From Monomorium pharaonis (taxonomy: Eukaryota; Arthropoda; Insecta; Hymenoptera; Formicidae), in contig NC_050472.1 in assembly GCF_013373865.1 (NCBI RefSeq), positions 26,085,138-26,149,137 of the forward strand: 64,000 bases of DNA, in the 5' to 3' direction. Each line of letters starts with the position of its first letter. Position 1 is the stretch's first letter. The notes under the pieces were generated by a model. The model saw only the letters and a program-made list of their open reading frames with translations, searched no databases and was not told where the DNA came from. A program made the translations under genes and the position numbers. Of the stretch, positions 27,863 through 39,200 are shown piece after piece.

Positions 27863-27954
<92 letters not shown>
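27863..27954. repeat. Long GA microsatellite
   Basis: About 92 bases of GA dinucleotide with a single AA interruption near its start; among the longest simple repeats of the window. Open frames across it on both strands (Arg-Glu or Ser-Leu repeats) are artefacts. Confidence 0.97.
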
Positions 27955-27956
<2 letters not shown>

Positions 27957-27959
27957 AAA

Positions 27960-30900
27960 GAAAACGTGATATCGTGTAATATCGAACGTAATATTGAACG
28001 AATAATGACTGGGCTCTAATAAGGTCCGAGGATAATCTTTTGATATATTTTTTTTCTTGTCGGATTGTTTTTTTCGACCACCATATCGAGGTTCGGAATC
28101 GATCCGCACACGCAATATAAACGCGGACGTGTGTCACGCACGCATGTACACACCCGCGAGGCCCAACATGCGTGCGTGCGTGCGTGCGAGCGCGCATGAG
28201 CCACCATTCGCATCCATGCGCGAGATTCTCTGGAGGGATCTGTCACGCATACAAATAGCTGACCTCGCTTCGTCGCCTCTATCAATGACTCGCCGCGCTG
28301 GACTTGAATGGCTTTTACGCCTCTTCCGTTTACTACGCTCTTTCGCGCGCAACACAGTCGCGGAGATTAAAAACCGGTATAAGTTTCGACGAATTCGGTC
28401 TTCGATGATGCGGGCGCAGAGATGTCAATCTTATTGACATTGTTTCGGGAATGAGGAATTGCGTCACGTCTCCAAAGTGTCGAAATTTAAATTTCATCAG
28501 TTGCTTTCCGAACTTTTACAACGAGAAACATGACAAAGTAACACGATTTTAAAAAGGTATACACTTGTGTTTAAAACCTATAAAAGATCTTTTAACTTGA
28601 AATTTGTATTAAAAAAATTCAATTCTTTTAAATGCTATGTAATTTTACAGAGAACCGTAAAAAGAATAATTTGTCTCTTTGCGTTACGAAAGCATTTGCT
28701 CGTTGAACTTTTGCGTAACAACTTTGTGTCATATGAGCATTCATCCCCTCCACCCTCCCCCCCGGGCAGATGCCTGGCATTGGATAATGCAGGGTACTAG
28801 AATCGGTAACGTAGAGAACTGTTATGCGATGGATGGCTATGTAGATTTCACATTACCGAGAATAGATGACTTGAACTCTTCTGGTACATGTTACTAACTT
28901 TAGATAATGCTATTAAATGTACTAGTCACTTACTGTTGTCACTTATCAACAGCTGCAATAATTATATTTTATAAAAACTAAGACAATTTTTTAATATATT
29001 TATATTTGAATATTATTGAAAATATATAAAAAGATTTTCATTTTTATTTTAATTTTATCGACAACGAAATAGTACATTATTATAAATAATAATGAAAAAG
29101 AGAAATAAAGACTATACTAAATTTACCTCTCATAAAATTAACTTCCAAAATAAGACAAATATTGTCCAATTCTTTATACATACAATTTTTATGTTTTATA
29201 TTAATTCATACTTTATATTGTATGACTTAATCGTCGCATTGAAAATAATACATCTTACATATTGTTTCAATAGCAATTATTTATTTTTGACAGGAATAAT
29301 ATAAATAAAAAATTAATAAACGAATTTGTCTGATCAAATCGCTTAATTCATATGAATTGGATATTCGTCAAAGAATTGCTAACTCTCTCATTTTACATTT
29401 TTAATCTTTGATTTTTTTTCCTAAATTACGACGATCGAGCAACACGATTCGTAAAAACATACCGTATCTCGATAATAGTAATTTCGCGCGCGGACATCAC
29501 GACGTTCGGGCGAATCTTGCTCGTTAAATTTTACGATCACACCAGGCCGTCGAATAACTGTCGCAGCCGATCTGACCGCGTTAATTAGATAAAAGCGGCG
29601 GCCCGATTCTCGGAAGGGCCCAACACGAACGGCGTAATCAGCAAGCGAGTTGATCGGTGGTGCACGCCATTACGAGATATCGGCGTTGCGATTGCGTCCT
29701 CTCTTTCTTTCTTCTTCTTTTAATACGCTATCCCAGAAATACGGAATGGAAAACAGTGGACATCGTTCAAGTGAAGATCTGCAAATTCATTCGGAATGGC
29801 AACTCATCGTAAATCGGCGTGTGTGCGGTACTATACCGGATGGCCAAAAATCACTGGATATCTCTGAGAAATTTAGAATCAAGCTTTTCTTTCTCAAGGA
29901 TCTCGTGCGAAACTATGATTCCGTCACACATTTAAGTTTTGCTCAAATTTTTGTAAAAAAATTCAAATAGATTTAGCAGAATCTCGTAAACTTCAAGAAA
30001 TATAATTTATTGTTATTATTATATTATATTTTTTACTTATAATATATTATAATTTGCCAAAAATATATATATTTATCGATATTGAATGTCATATAATTGT
30101 TTGATTATACAAGTATTCTCGACGAAACTGTTTTCTCACGATGCGATCGTGAGCACGTGCGACAGTTGGACACCCTGTATACTTCAATTGAAGGAAGTGA
30201 AGAGACCGAACCTTCGCGCACTGCTCTTCTTCGTCTCGCTTTTCTACGGAATATGGCCATCGGGTCGCGAGGTCGCGCCGTATCTTTATCAGGGCTCCGT
30301 GTAACCGACTCGCTTATCAACCCGGCCGATAACACACGTGCAAAATAATATTCCGCGATGGACCCTTTCGAACGTCTACTGATGAAGTTGCGAAGTATCA
30401 AAGCAAAGTTCGCGTTTACTCGTACTTGAATTCACGTCCATGATCTACCCCAGAATTTAAAGAAATCATCAATTGTGATAGTGAAATTCCTTTATTACTT
30501 TCAGGAAAGAGAGACAGAGAGAGAAGAATTACAATTTGTCGATCGTTAATGTTGTATTTTCTATGATGAAGCGACGAACGCGAAAAAAAACATGGCTTAT
30601 ATAATTGAATTGAAATGAAGAGAACCCGCCGTGTTTTAAAGGAGAACCGCGCAGGTGTTACGCGTACGCATCGCGCACGGGCATCTAAAAGAATTAACGT
30701 GCACGCGATAATGCAACGCGTTTATGTAAGAAACGTTTATTCATCGCGTCGTTGCGCGCGCGCGTGGAGGGGTAGGTAGGCACATTAAGCGCGTCGGTTT
30801 TAAAATCGGTGTATAACATTCCCCGCTGGTACGATGAAAACCTCCCAAGTAGATCCGTCGATTAAGATTCGATGGGGGTTTAAATATCACTGATCATCAT

Positions 30901-31730
30901 TCCCTGCATTCCTCGAGATCATCGTGTACCTCCGCGCGCTTCGCCGGTCCATCTGGTGTCTGACCTGTCCAGCGACCTGACTACTCTCGCACGTCTCGCA
31001 CACTCTCTTTCTCTCTCACCGTCAATTTACTGCCAAAATACAAACATTATCGTGCTTTTATTAATAACGGCGTTGTTAACGATGGTAACGCACGTCGATG
31101 ATATAATTCTCTGCCAGAAACAATAAATACAACAGGAACTTATTTCTATTTTGCATTTTTTATTTCTTCAATTTTTTATACATTTGCTATTATTTATTAA
31201 TTATTATTTATTTAATTGCCTTTATTTATGTTTTATTGGCACACTCGAGTCAATACGATATTTTTGTGACTCTCCTTGGAAGATGTACACGTGACAAAGC
31301 CGAGGACGCAATAGTTATTTATGGGGAAACAAGGCCTTTGAGTGTATCCCTCTCTCGTAACAAATGTATCGTCCGTATGCCCCATCCTCCCCCAAGAGGC
31401 AGTTCAAAGCATAAAGGAACAACGGGAAGGGCAGGGATGTTCCCCGGCAGGGTGACCGATTCTCGAAATTACAAATTTCGACGACGTCTGGCACACGTCT
31501 GCCTGTTATTTTAGGACGTTCACAGAAATTCGAGGCCCCGGTAGGAACGTCTTCCCTTTCTCTTAGGCACATCGGCCGTTTGGTCGGTCGCGCCCCGCCT
31601 GAAAAATCCGCAGAAGTGAAAGCCGCGAGCAGAGCGCAGCGAGAGAAGAAGAGAGCGCAACCACCCTTCTTCTTTCTCCTCTTTTCTTACGCTTACGTTC
31701 CTCTTCAACGCAGAGTCCGTTGGAACTAAT
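27960..31730. other. Gene-free stretch immediately upstream of bantam exon
   Basis: 28090-28400 is CpG-rich with a TGCG run (28166-28188); 28900-29340 is AT-rich. 29640-29970 carries a 106-codon frame without known homology and two GGAATG sites (29743-29748 and 29793-29798). 30640-31020 is CpG-rich with CT runs. No coding gene is called. Its position next to bantam makes it a natural place for enhancers, but that is inference. Confidence 0.5.
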
Positions 31731-31907
31731 CTGTCCTCTTCTGTTTTCAGGATCGTTGACGACGTGGAAAGTGGACGCCTGTTAAAATGTGTTCCTGTAG
31801 CAAACGACGGTTATTAAAAATCAATAAGCTAGCAATAAGCAATTATACATGTCTTAACTTATGTATCACTTGTGATTATGTTTCTTAGAATACTACTTTT
31901 CCTGCTT

Positions 31908-31944
31908 CACGATTGGACGATGTTATATCCACGATTGGATGATG
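31908..31944 (+). repeat. Tandem 15-bp motif upstream of bantam
   Basis: Two near-identical copies (CACGATTGGACGATG and CACGATTGGATGATG) start 22 bases apart at 31908 and 31930, about 40-75 bases before the bantam stem. Each contains an ATTGG (inverted CCAAT-like) core. Function unknown. Confidence 0.6.
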
Positions 31945-31982
31945 CGAGCTACGATGAAATCGGAACCGTCGCCGGCAATTAA

Positions 31983-32056
31983 AACGAAACTGGTTTTCAC
32001 AATGAACTGACAGATAGATATAAAATTCTGAGATCATTGTGAAAGCTGATTTCGTT
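31983..32056 (+). ncRNA. bantam: bantam microRNA precursor
   Basis: A hairpin whose 3' arm holds the mature microRNA bantam, starting TGAGATCATTGTGAAAGC at 32029 and ending about 32051. The 5' arm from about 31990 (CTGGTTTTCACAATGAACTG) is the star strand and pairs with it apart from a few bulges. The outer stem continues with AACGAAA (31983-31989) against TTTCGTT (32050-32056). The loop is about 18 bases of AT-rich sequence. Bantam is an arthropod microRNA first found in Drosophila, where it promotes growth, blocks apoptosis by repressing hid, and is activated by Yorkie/Scalloped of the Hippo pathway. The mature sequence differs from the fly form at one base (TTGTG for TTTTG) and equals the honeybee form as I remember it. 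Identification is essentially certain. Confidence 0.98.
32029..32051 (+). ncRNA. bantam: mature bantam-3p
   Basis: A 23-base guide strand on the 3' arm; seed GAGATCA at 32030-32036. It would direct Argonaute-1 to mRNA 3' UTRs carrying TGATCTC. Confidence 0.96.
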
Positions 32057-33947
32057 CGAGTCTCAACAGAACAAATCGCGACAGCGTTAATCTCGAAGAG
32101 CGAAGACGAAAGCAGCGTATAATTTTAAGTTTTAAGATACTTTGTACATATATTTTAACGTACTTTTTTTTTTAAGAGATTCTCTTGTACTACATATCGC
32201 ATACAGGATATATTAAATATAGTATACTGTAAGCGGAAACGATTCGATGTAAAACGCAGGTAGAACCGCGATTACTAATTGAAAGCGTCGTTTTTCCTCG
32301 CGGGGGAAAAGAGCACGCTCTAACCGGCGCTCGCCAATTAAACATTTAGAGCGCGAACGAAAGGGAGAGGGAGAGCGAGATGTGCGTTTTTGTCGGAATT
32401 TCCGGTAGTGATTTATCAAACGGGAAAGATCGTATCTGACGGATGGACGGCGGCAAGAAACGACTCCTCGAAGCCATGAGAAGAAGAAGAAGAAGTGGAG
32501 GAAGAAGAGGAGGGAGAGCAAAGGAAGAGAGAAGAAGGAGAATGCCTCGGCACATCGCATCTCGTGCGCACCATGTCTCTCTCTCTCTTTCTCTCTCCCT
32601 CTCTGCCCACGTCATCGTATCTTTACATACCGTACGCATACGCGTTGCGCGCGAGCACATGTGAGCGAACGGGTGGTACGTACGTGCGCGTTGCGTAGTA
32701 GATCCTTCTAATGCGCGGGCTAATAGGCCGGGCTGGCGCTATCGAGTGTCAAACGGTGCCGAACGTAAGAAAAAGTCCCGTAGGCGCGGTATCGTGGGCC
32801 TTTTTGACGGAAAGCAGCCGGACGCGAGCGGCAGGAAACTCTATACGATGTCCGTCGGACGCTCCTCTAGCTCTCGCGCGACAGCGAGAGCCCCCGACGA
32901 GCACCGAGCGCGCCGGGATCTTCGACGTATCACACACCGGCACTTTGGGGGAACCCTTCCAACGCGCGCGTCAGGCCGGCGTGACAGACAGCTCGAGGAA
33001 ACGCGCGAGGAGTGTCCTCGAGGCCTGAAGAGGCCCCGCCGCCGGAGTCCTTACGCTCTGCCTAGGTCCTCGAGCCGGACAAATTCGGCTTCTCTGAACG
33101 TGGGGCGCATCCTTCGCATTCCTCGAGGACGCGCACGCCGCTCTTCTCGGTTCTCTTTCCTCTCTCTAGTGTATAACTTTCGAATTAAATCGCGGTGAAA
33201 CGCGACTCGCGTATATCAAAGCGACATCGACAGTGCGATTGTCGGGAGTTTTGTCGGATCGTTAATGCCAATTGTAATTTTAACGAATCTATTTCTCGTA
33301 CTCCTTGCGCTTTGTTATATATATATATATATATTGTTATAATTATATATTAACGCGCACGTTATTTTAAACGAAATTCTTTTGACGTCATCGACAATAA
33401 AGATTTGTCGCGCGATTCGTCATGTTTTCCGGGTAAAGGGAAGCTGCTGCGTGCGGCGGCAACGGCGGCGGCGGTCTCTTAAAAATTACCTGGCAAATTG
33501 GAGAGGCCGGGGTGATATACGATGTGCCGCTTGTGTTTCGCCGTCGGTGACCTAGCCATTGCCGGTACGGGGGGGAAACGCTATTGCGGGGGTCGTTGGC
33601 GGCCGCGAAATGTCGGTCGCGCGTTAATAACCCGCTCCGGTTCGGGACCGGGCGAAATTTATGGTCCCACCAACGTTTTGACAAGCGCGCGAGGAAATTT
33701 ATCGGCGCGGTGGCGCGGGATGACGGAGGCGAGCGGTAGAGAGACGATGTGGGCGAGGTGGTGGCACTTTTTCGTTGGCCAACCCTTGGCGACGATGTTT
33801 TGAGCTATTAGACGAAACAAGGCCTCGCTGTTTTATGACCGCTCGCGACTCGGAGCGTGCCACCGGGGCACGATCTGCCATCGTAAACGTGAGGGCCTGG
33901 AAAATATTCTCTGATCTAGCATAACCGAGAAACTTTAGATTTCGACC

Positions 33948-33978
<31 letters not shown>

Positions 33979-33979
33979 C
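33948..33979. repeat. GA microsatellite
   Basis: (GA)n with one interruption. Confidence 0.9.
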
Positions 33980-36150
33980 TACTTCTAATCCGAGAACAAT
34001 TAGAAATCCTTTCGCAAAACTCTAAATGTTTTAGAATTAAAAGTTATTTATTTTACTATATTTTCTTATCAACGTAATACTAGCAAGAGAAATCACGAGG
34101 TTAATGCAATGAAAGATAATGAAAAATTAGTTTGCCAATAATTTATAATGACATTCGAACCAATATTTCCCAAGCTATATATATACGAGATAGATATAAA
34201 TATTACTATAGGCGCAATTCGATCTCTACGACGAGATCGTATATACGATAAGCGACTTATTACTCGGGATTATAATTGAAATAAATAGGCTTTCTCAGAA
34301 ACGATGTTAAAAAATATAAAACTGGTTATATAAGATTGAATAATTAGGTGGCGCCGTGGATACTTTTCCGAAACCGCACTCGAATCAAATTTCCGTTCTA
34401 TCGTCCCAAAATTCTTCACGGCGAAATCGGAATGACTTTTACGATCATCGTCGTCGTCATCACGGAGAGATTTTCGAGCGTATATCGTAAAAACAATCCG
34501 ATACGATTTTTTTTAAAACTCGTAAATTCTCCTTCGTATCGAGAATAACCACTTGTAGCCCTCTCCTTCACATAATCGCCATAGTCGAGGAATGTCACTT
34601 TGACAACCGAAACTCGCAAGTGCAGGGCATAAATAAATCGTGATTGCCCCAAATGTGTTAACCGACTAGTTTTCCTTCTAATTTTCTCTCATTTCCAAAG
34701 ATACCTATCTAGAAAACGATAAGCACCAATATCGATCTGTATTTTAAAAGAAAACGACTATTAGATTCCCTCCAAATATTAATTTATTTTATTATACAAA
34801 ATAAGTTGATCAAAATTATTATAGTTAAAAAGTCAAATTGAATTAAAGTTTAAATTGGCTTTAAATTGAAGCTCTACACAAATTTAAGAAAATTGCAGAA
34901 ATGTTCGTTCTGTAAAAAAAGTCCGCTCTACCTCGACGTAGGGTCCACGAAGAGGGTTAATGAATCGCATCGCGCACTCCGTCGCGCGTAATCGATAACC
35001 GCGCTCATTCTCACACTGAACGTAAGGGAGAGCTAGCGCTTTTTGCTAGCTGCGGCCGGTCCGCCATCGCTGACCAGCAAGCGATGCACGTGCATAATGC
35101 ACTGCATGCACGCGTACGCACGTAGCTCTCTCTCTCTCTCTCTCCTCTGTCCGAGCTCGCGGATGTGCGCACCATCGCACATGCGATTCGCTCAAGTTGG
35201 CGAACAGCGAGGTCCAGCCGGCTCTTCTCCTTCTTCTTTCTCCTCATCATCCTTTTTCCGTCTCTTTCTCAGCCGTCATCTCGGACCCGAGCTTTTATCG
35301 AGCCCGAATCGCCGCTAGCCGGCCACATGTGTGCCGAGCAAAAAGTCCCGCCTTAAGGCTACGCTCTCGCCTTCGTCCTCTCTGCGTGCTCCGAGGACCA
35401 CGGCCGTGGCGGGTGGCCGAGGCGGGTAATAAATTTATGACTGCTCGCAGTCGACGGAATTCGCGAGCGAAACGCGGAAGAGGCGACCGTTTTGTACGAG
35501 GGAAGATTCATTTTCCGACGCTGGCTGTTTAGAAAGTATAAGTATAATGTATAAGGTCGACGAAGAAAGAAATTCCTTCAACAATTTCACAGTCAATTGG
35601 ATTCAAACATCTAAATTATTCTAACATATTCTATACGGAATTTAAGTTTCAAAAAGTTACTTCAAAAAGAATCTCGAATATTGTTTAATGTTTCTATTGT
35701 TCGTATAAAATTCCGTTTATCTCGTACAAGTTACTTAATAAGTTATTTATGTTATTTTACAAAATAGCAGGTGATTAAGACGAAATTGATATGTAATTCG
35801 CTTGTATTAATCGTACAATGAGAAGCAATTATTATTATTTTTTAATCACCTGCAATTTACCGTTTTAGATATTTAAATGAATAAGCAAAATCGCGGGAGG
35901 CTTTCCTGTGCTGTACTCAGGACTGCTGTCGCGTCTGTTCAGCAACGCCGCGTCCCGGCATCGTGCTCTTGCAACATGACCCCAAAAGACCTCTCTATCA
36001 CTCTCGCAGACAATGCGACGGTGATAAGTCTCCGTTTTTTTCCCACCGAGGGAGCGAGGAAACCGGGGAAAGCTCGCGTACGGGACAACGATAAAAACCT
36101 TTGATGAAACCGCGTCGAACTCGATAGAGATTCCGATATCATTCACCTCG

Positions 36151-36200
36151 TTCTCTTTCTCTTTCTCTCTCTCTCTCTCTCCCTCCCTCCCTCCCTCCCT
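36151..36200. repeat. CT then CCCT tandem repeats
   Basis: (CT)n with TT interruptions followed by five perfect CCCT units (36181-36200). Confidence 0.92.
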
Positions 36201-39200
36201 GCGATAGTGCATCAGACTTTTTAACCGGCCACGTGAACCCAGTTTGGTTGCATAATCGTGCCAATTCGTCACGACCGGACCAAAAAGCTTGTGGAATCTC
36301 CATAATCTTTTTCCACTCCAATTCCCGTCGAATCGGTTCCCAGTTATCGCGGTAGCATGCGTGAGGTCCACAAAGGGGTCAATCACCGATGACTCGTCAT
36401 TAATGTCGATGCTGCAACATAGGCACTTTTTTATTATATATATATATGATATTTTATTTAGCAGCGAACAATCTAATTGCAAACTTTATTTGTTTAATGT
36501 GGAAGTTGTAAGATATATCATAATCAGATGATTTCTTTTAATCCCTTTTTTTATAACAATCAAACAGTTATATAGTTTCACTTGACGTCAACGAAACGCA
36601 TTTATTTTTAGCAATCACAGTAGCAGTAAGTCAGTTTATATTTAACCTGATTAACTTTTTATGCAAATTACGTTGGAAGTGTTACAGCTAATTGAAGAAT
36701 CGAGATAATGTTTAAAAATATATATTTCTCATTTCTAAGCCACGGGCTTTCTACTTCTATTTAAAAAACAATTTAGAATCGACAAAATATAATCATGATT
36801 AACCGCTTACGAATTTTAGGCCACGCTAATAATTCCTTTGACAACAATTGAGCTTTTAACTTCGAAACCGACAGGGCTTTCTATCCCTCTAAGTTCAAGA
36901 CAAAGGATTTAGGTCATAAAACGTCGACCAACAACTTCTCAATTCTTGGACCAGGTCTCGTTCGTTGGCTTCAACGATGGAGAGGCATGCGCGCGTCACA
37001 TCGCCGATAACGTGATCGCGCGCAATAACAATACCGAGTTATAAATTATAATAATAGCCGAGGACATTGTAATCGGAGCCGCAATTAGTCTCAGTCGCCA
37101 CTGAGCGACCTGAGTGGGGAGTCAGTTTATTGTGTTCGACCGTTATCGCAGCAGTTTTTCATCGCGACTTCCGATAGAAATTCCCTCTTCTTGCTCGATC
37201 GTTTGGATGTCCACGCGAAGAAACGTTTGCGTTTATCTGCGTAATTTAAGAAAAAAAAAAGTAGAAACTGACAGATTTCTTTATCCGTTCGTGAAAAGTG
37301 ACGATTATGGCTTGTAGGACACCGAATGTTAAATCTTCGAGAGAGAGTGATTATTAAATTTATGGCACCATCATTCCATTGCTTATAATATCAAAGAACT
37401 TTGCTCCAATAAGGGCTCGTACACGAAACGAATCGGAAGATATCGCGCCACGTGTCGGTATCACGTCTCGAATTTCAAAAGCTTCTTAAAATCAGGCCTG
37501 AGAAGTGAGACGTACCTAGTACGGTCACGGTTTTACGGTTCGTCAAAGTTGCCCATTGAAAAGAAAACGAGAAGAAAAGAAAAAGAAAAAGAGTTAAAAC
37601 CCTCGGCGGCACATAAACGTCACCCGTTAACTATTCCGATACCGGCGAAGGTAACCGACGATAGCTGCGCGATAATTGATAATCTCCTTTCAACAATTTA
37701 GTAAAATAATCGTTTATTCGTCTGTCATTTGTGCATTTTCGTCTCCCTTTCTTTCCGTTTCCCGTCGTTCGAGGCTGTTGGATGTCATCACATCGAGCAT
37801 TCCGATTCTCCAAGAGACTCGACATCGTCTGTCGCGATTCCTGCCGGAACGTTGAAAGGCCAGGACGATAGCGCGAATATTCATTTAGTGCGAGCTAAGC
37901 CGCTAGTATTCACGGGGTACGCCCGTACGCACATGGTGGCTCTAGTACCTCGATATACTGGTGGATACTCGCTCTTTGTCAGCCATACCAGTCGAGAGTC
38001 ACTCACGAAGAGAGTGCTTGAGACAGTGCAGAAGGCCTCGGGCTCTCCGCTCACTTCTTCCTCTTATCCTCCACCTTAGGTGACGTCGCGGCGTCAAACG
38101 TTTTTTCTGCCTGTTGCGATCCACTGTTTTCAGATCAGAGGTGCAGAAATTAACGAAATCCCTTCGCAGGAAATTCTTTCGAAGAGCGACATAACGAGCG
38201 AATCGCAAACGAAATTAAAATTGTAAATAGTCAGAAAATGTTAACGGAATATTTTGAGGGGATCGCAAATCAGAAAAAAATAAAGAATTTACAAAGAAAA
38301 AAAAGACACATTACATTTACAAATGCTTGATGAAATGAGAGAAGATTGTGAAGGGTTCTAGCTTACACGTATGATTGCTTTATCTGCAATTTTAAACATT
38401 CACGTAATATGACGTAATCTAAAATATACAGATAAATGCTAGGCAAATGAATCAAGACTAGTTTATTATTAGGCGATCACAGGAAACATCGAATATTTTT
38501 TTACAAATATATTATCGCGATTATCCTGTTGAACAAACAGATCGTCGTACTTCTACAAATCCGAATACGATTCTTTCAAATGGCAAACACATCTTCATTC
38601 TTCCTGTAAATTAGGGCATATAGTTACATTAAGTAAATCTGTGACACAGCACAGATACCACAAATAACTTCGGTAGACGACCACGATTATACAGAGCTGC
38701 ACGAATCTCCGAAGCGGCCTCGAATTTTCAACTTGAAAGAAAGGGGGAAGGAGTAAGTTTTCGGGTTCTCTCGTCTTATCTCGCGAATGGGACGCAAACG
38801 CAATTACGTTAATGCATCATCGACGTCAGTAAGTGCCGTGGAGAAAACCGTCCGCGTAGAAAAATGAAGGAAAAAGAAGCGAAGTGCGAGAGTGGCTAAG
38901 GGGTAAGAAGGAGAAGAAGGAGGAGGCCGTCCCCCGTCTTTCAGACGGCGTCTCCCGTCGTATCTGCCATCGACGCTGGACGAAGAAGAAGACGACGCGG
39001 CCGCGAGTCTCCTCGGCGCAGAAGAGGCCTGCGGTAAATTCAAGACTTATAAAACGTACAAACAGACGAACTTCTTTCCGAGAAGAAGAACCGCCGTGCC
39101 GCCGTCACTGCCATAAGCGTATCGCGGATCACTCGCTGCCAAATGCCAATTATCTTCACTCGCCGCTGGCAATTAAGATGTACCGCGCCGAGGACGGACG

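Larger units (their letters stand above)
31751..32220 (+). ncRNA. bantam: Predicted exon of the bantam primary transcript
   Basis: A strong splice acceptor, pyrimidine tract followed by CTGTTTTCAG, ends at 31750, 232 bases before the hairpin. On the same strand downstream, ATTAAA at 32212-32217 is a weak poly(A) signal candidate. Together they suggest the hairpin lies in a terminal exon of a spliced Pol II transcript. Neither boundary is proven; a mono-exonic pri-miRNA starting elsewhere is equally possible. Confidence 0.35.

Noticed and set aside
27831..28197. Arg-Glu and Ser-Leu repeat proteins
   Set aside because: Translations of the GA microsatellite.
35865..36482. 205-codon minus-strand open frame
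   Set aside because: Runs through the CT/CCCT microsatellite, giving Arg/Glu repeats; no domain recognised.
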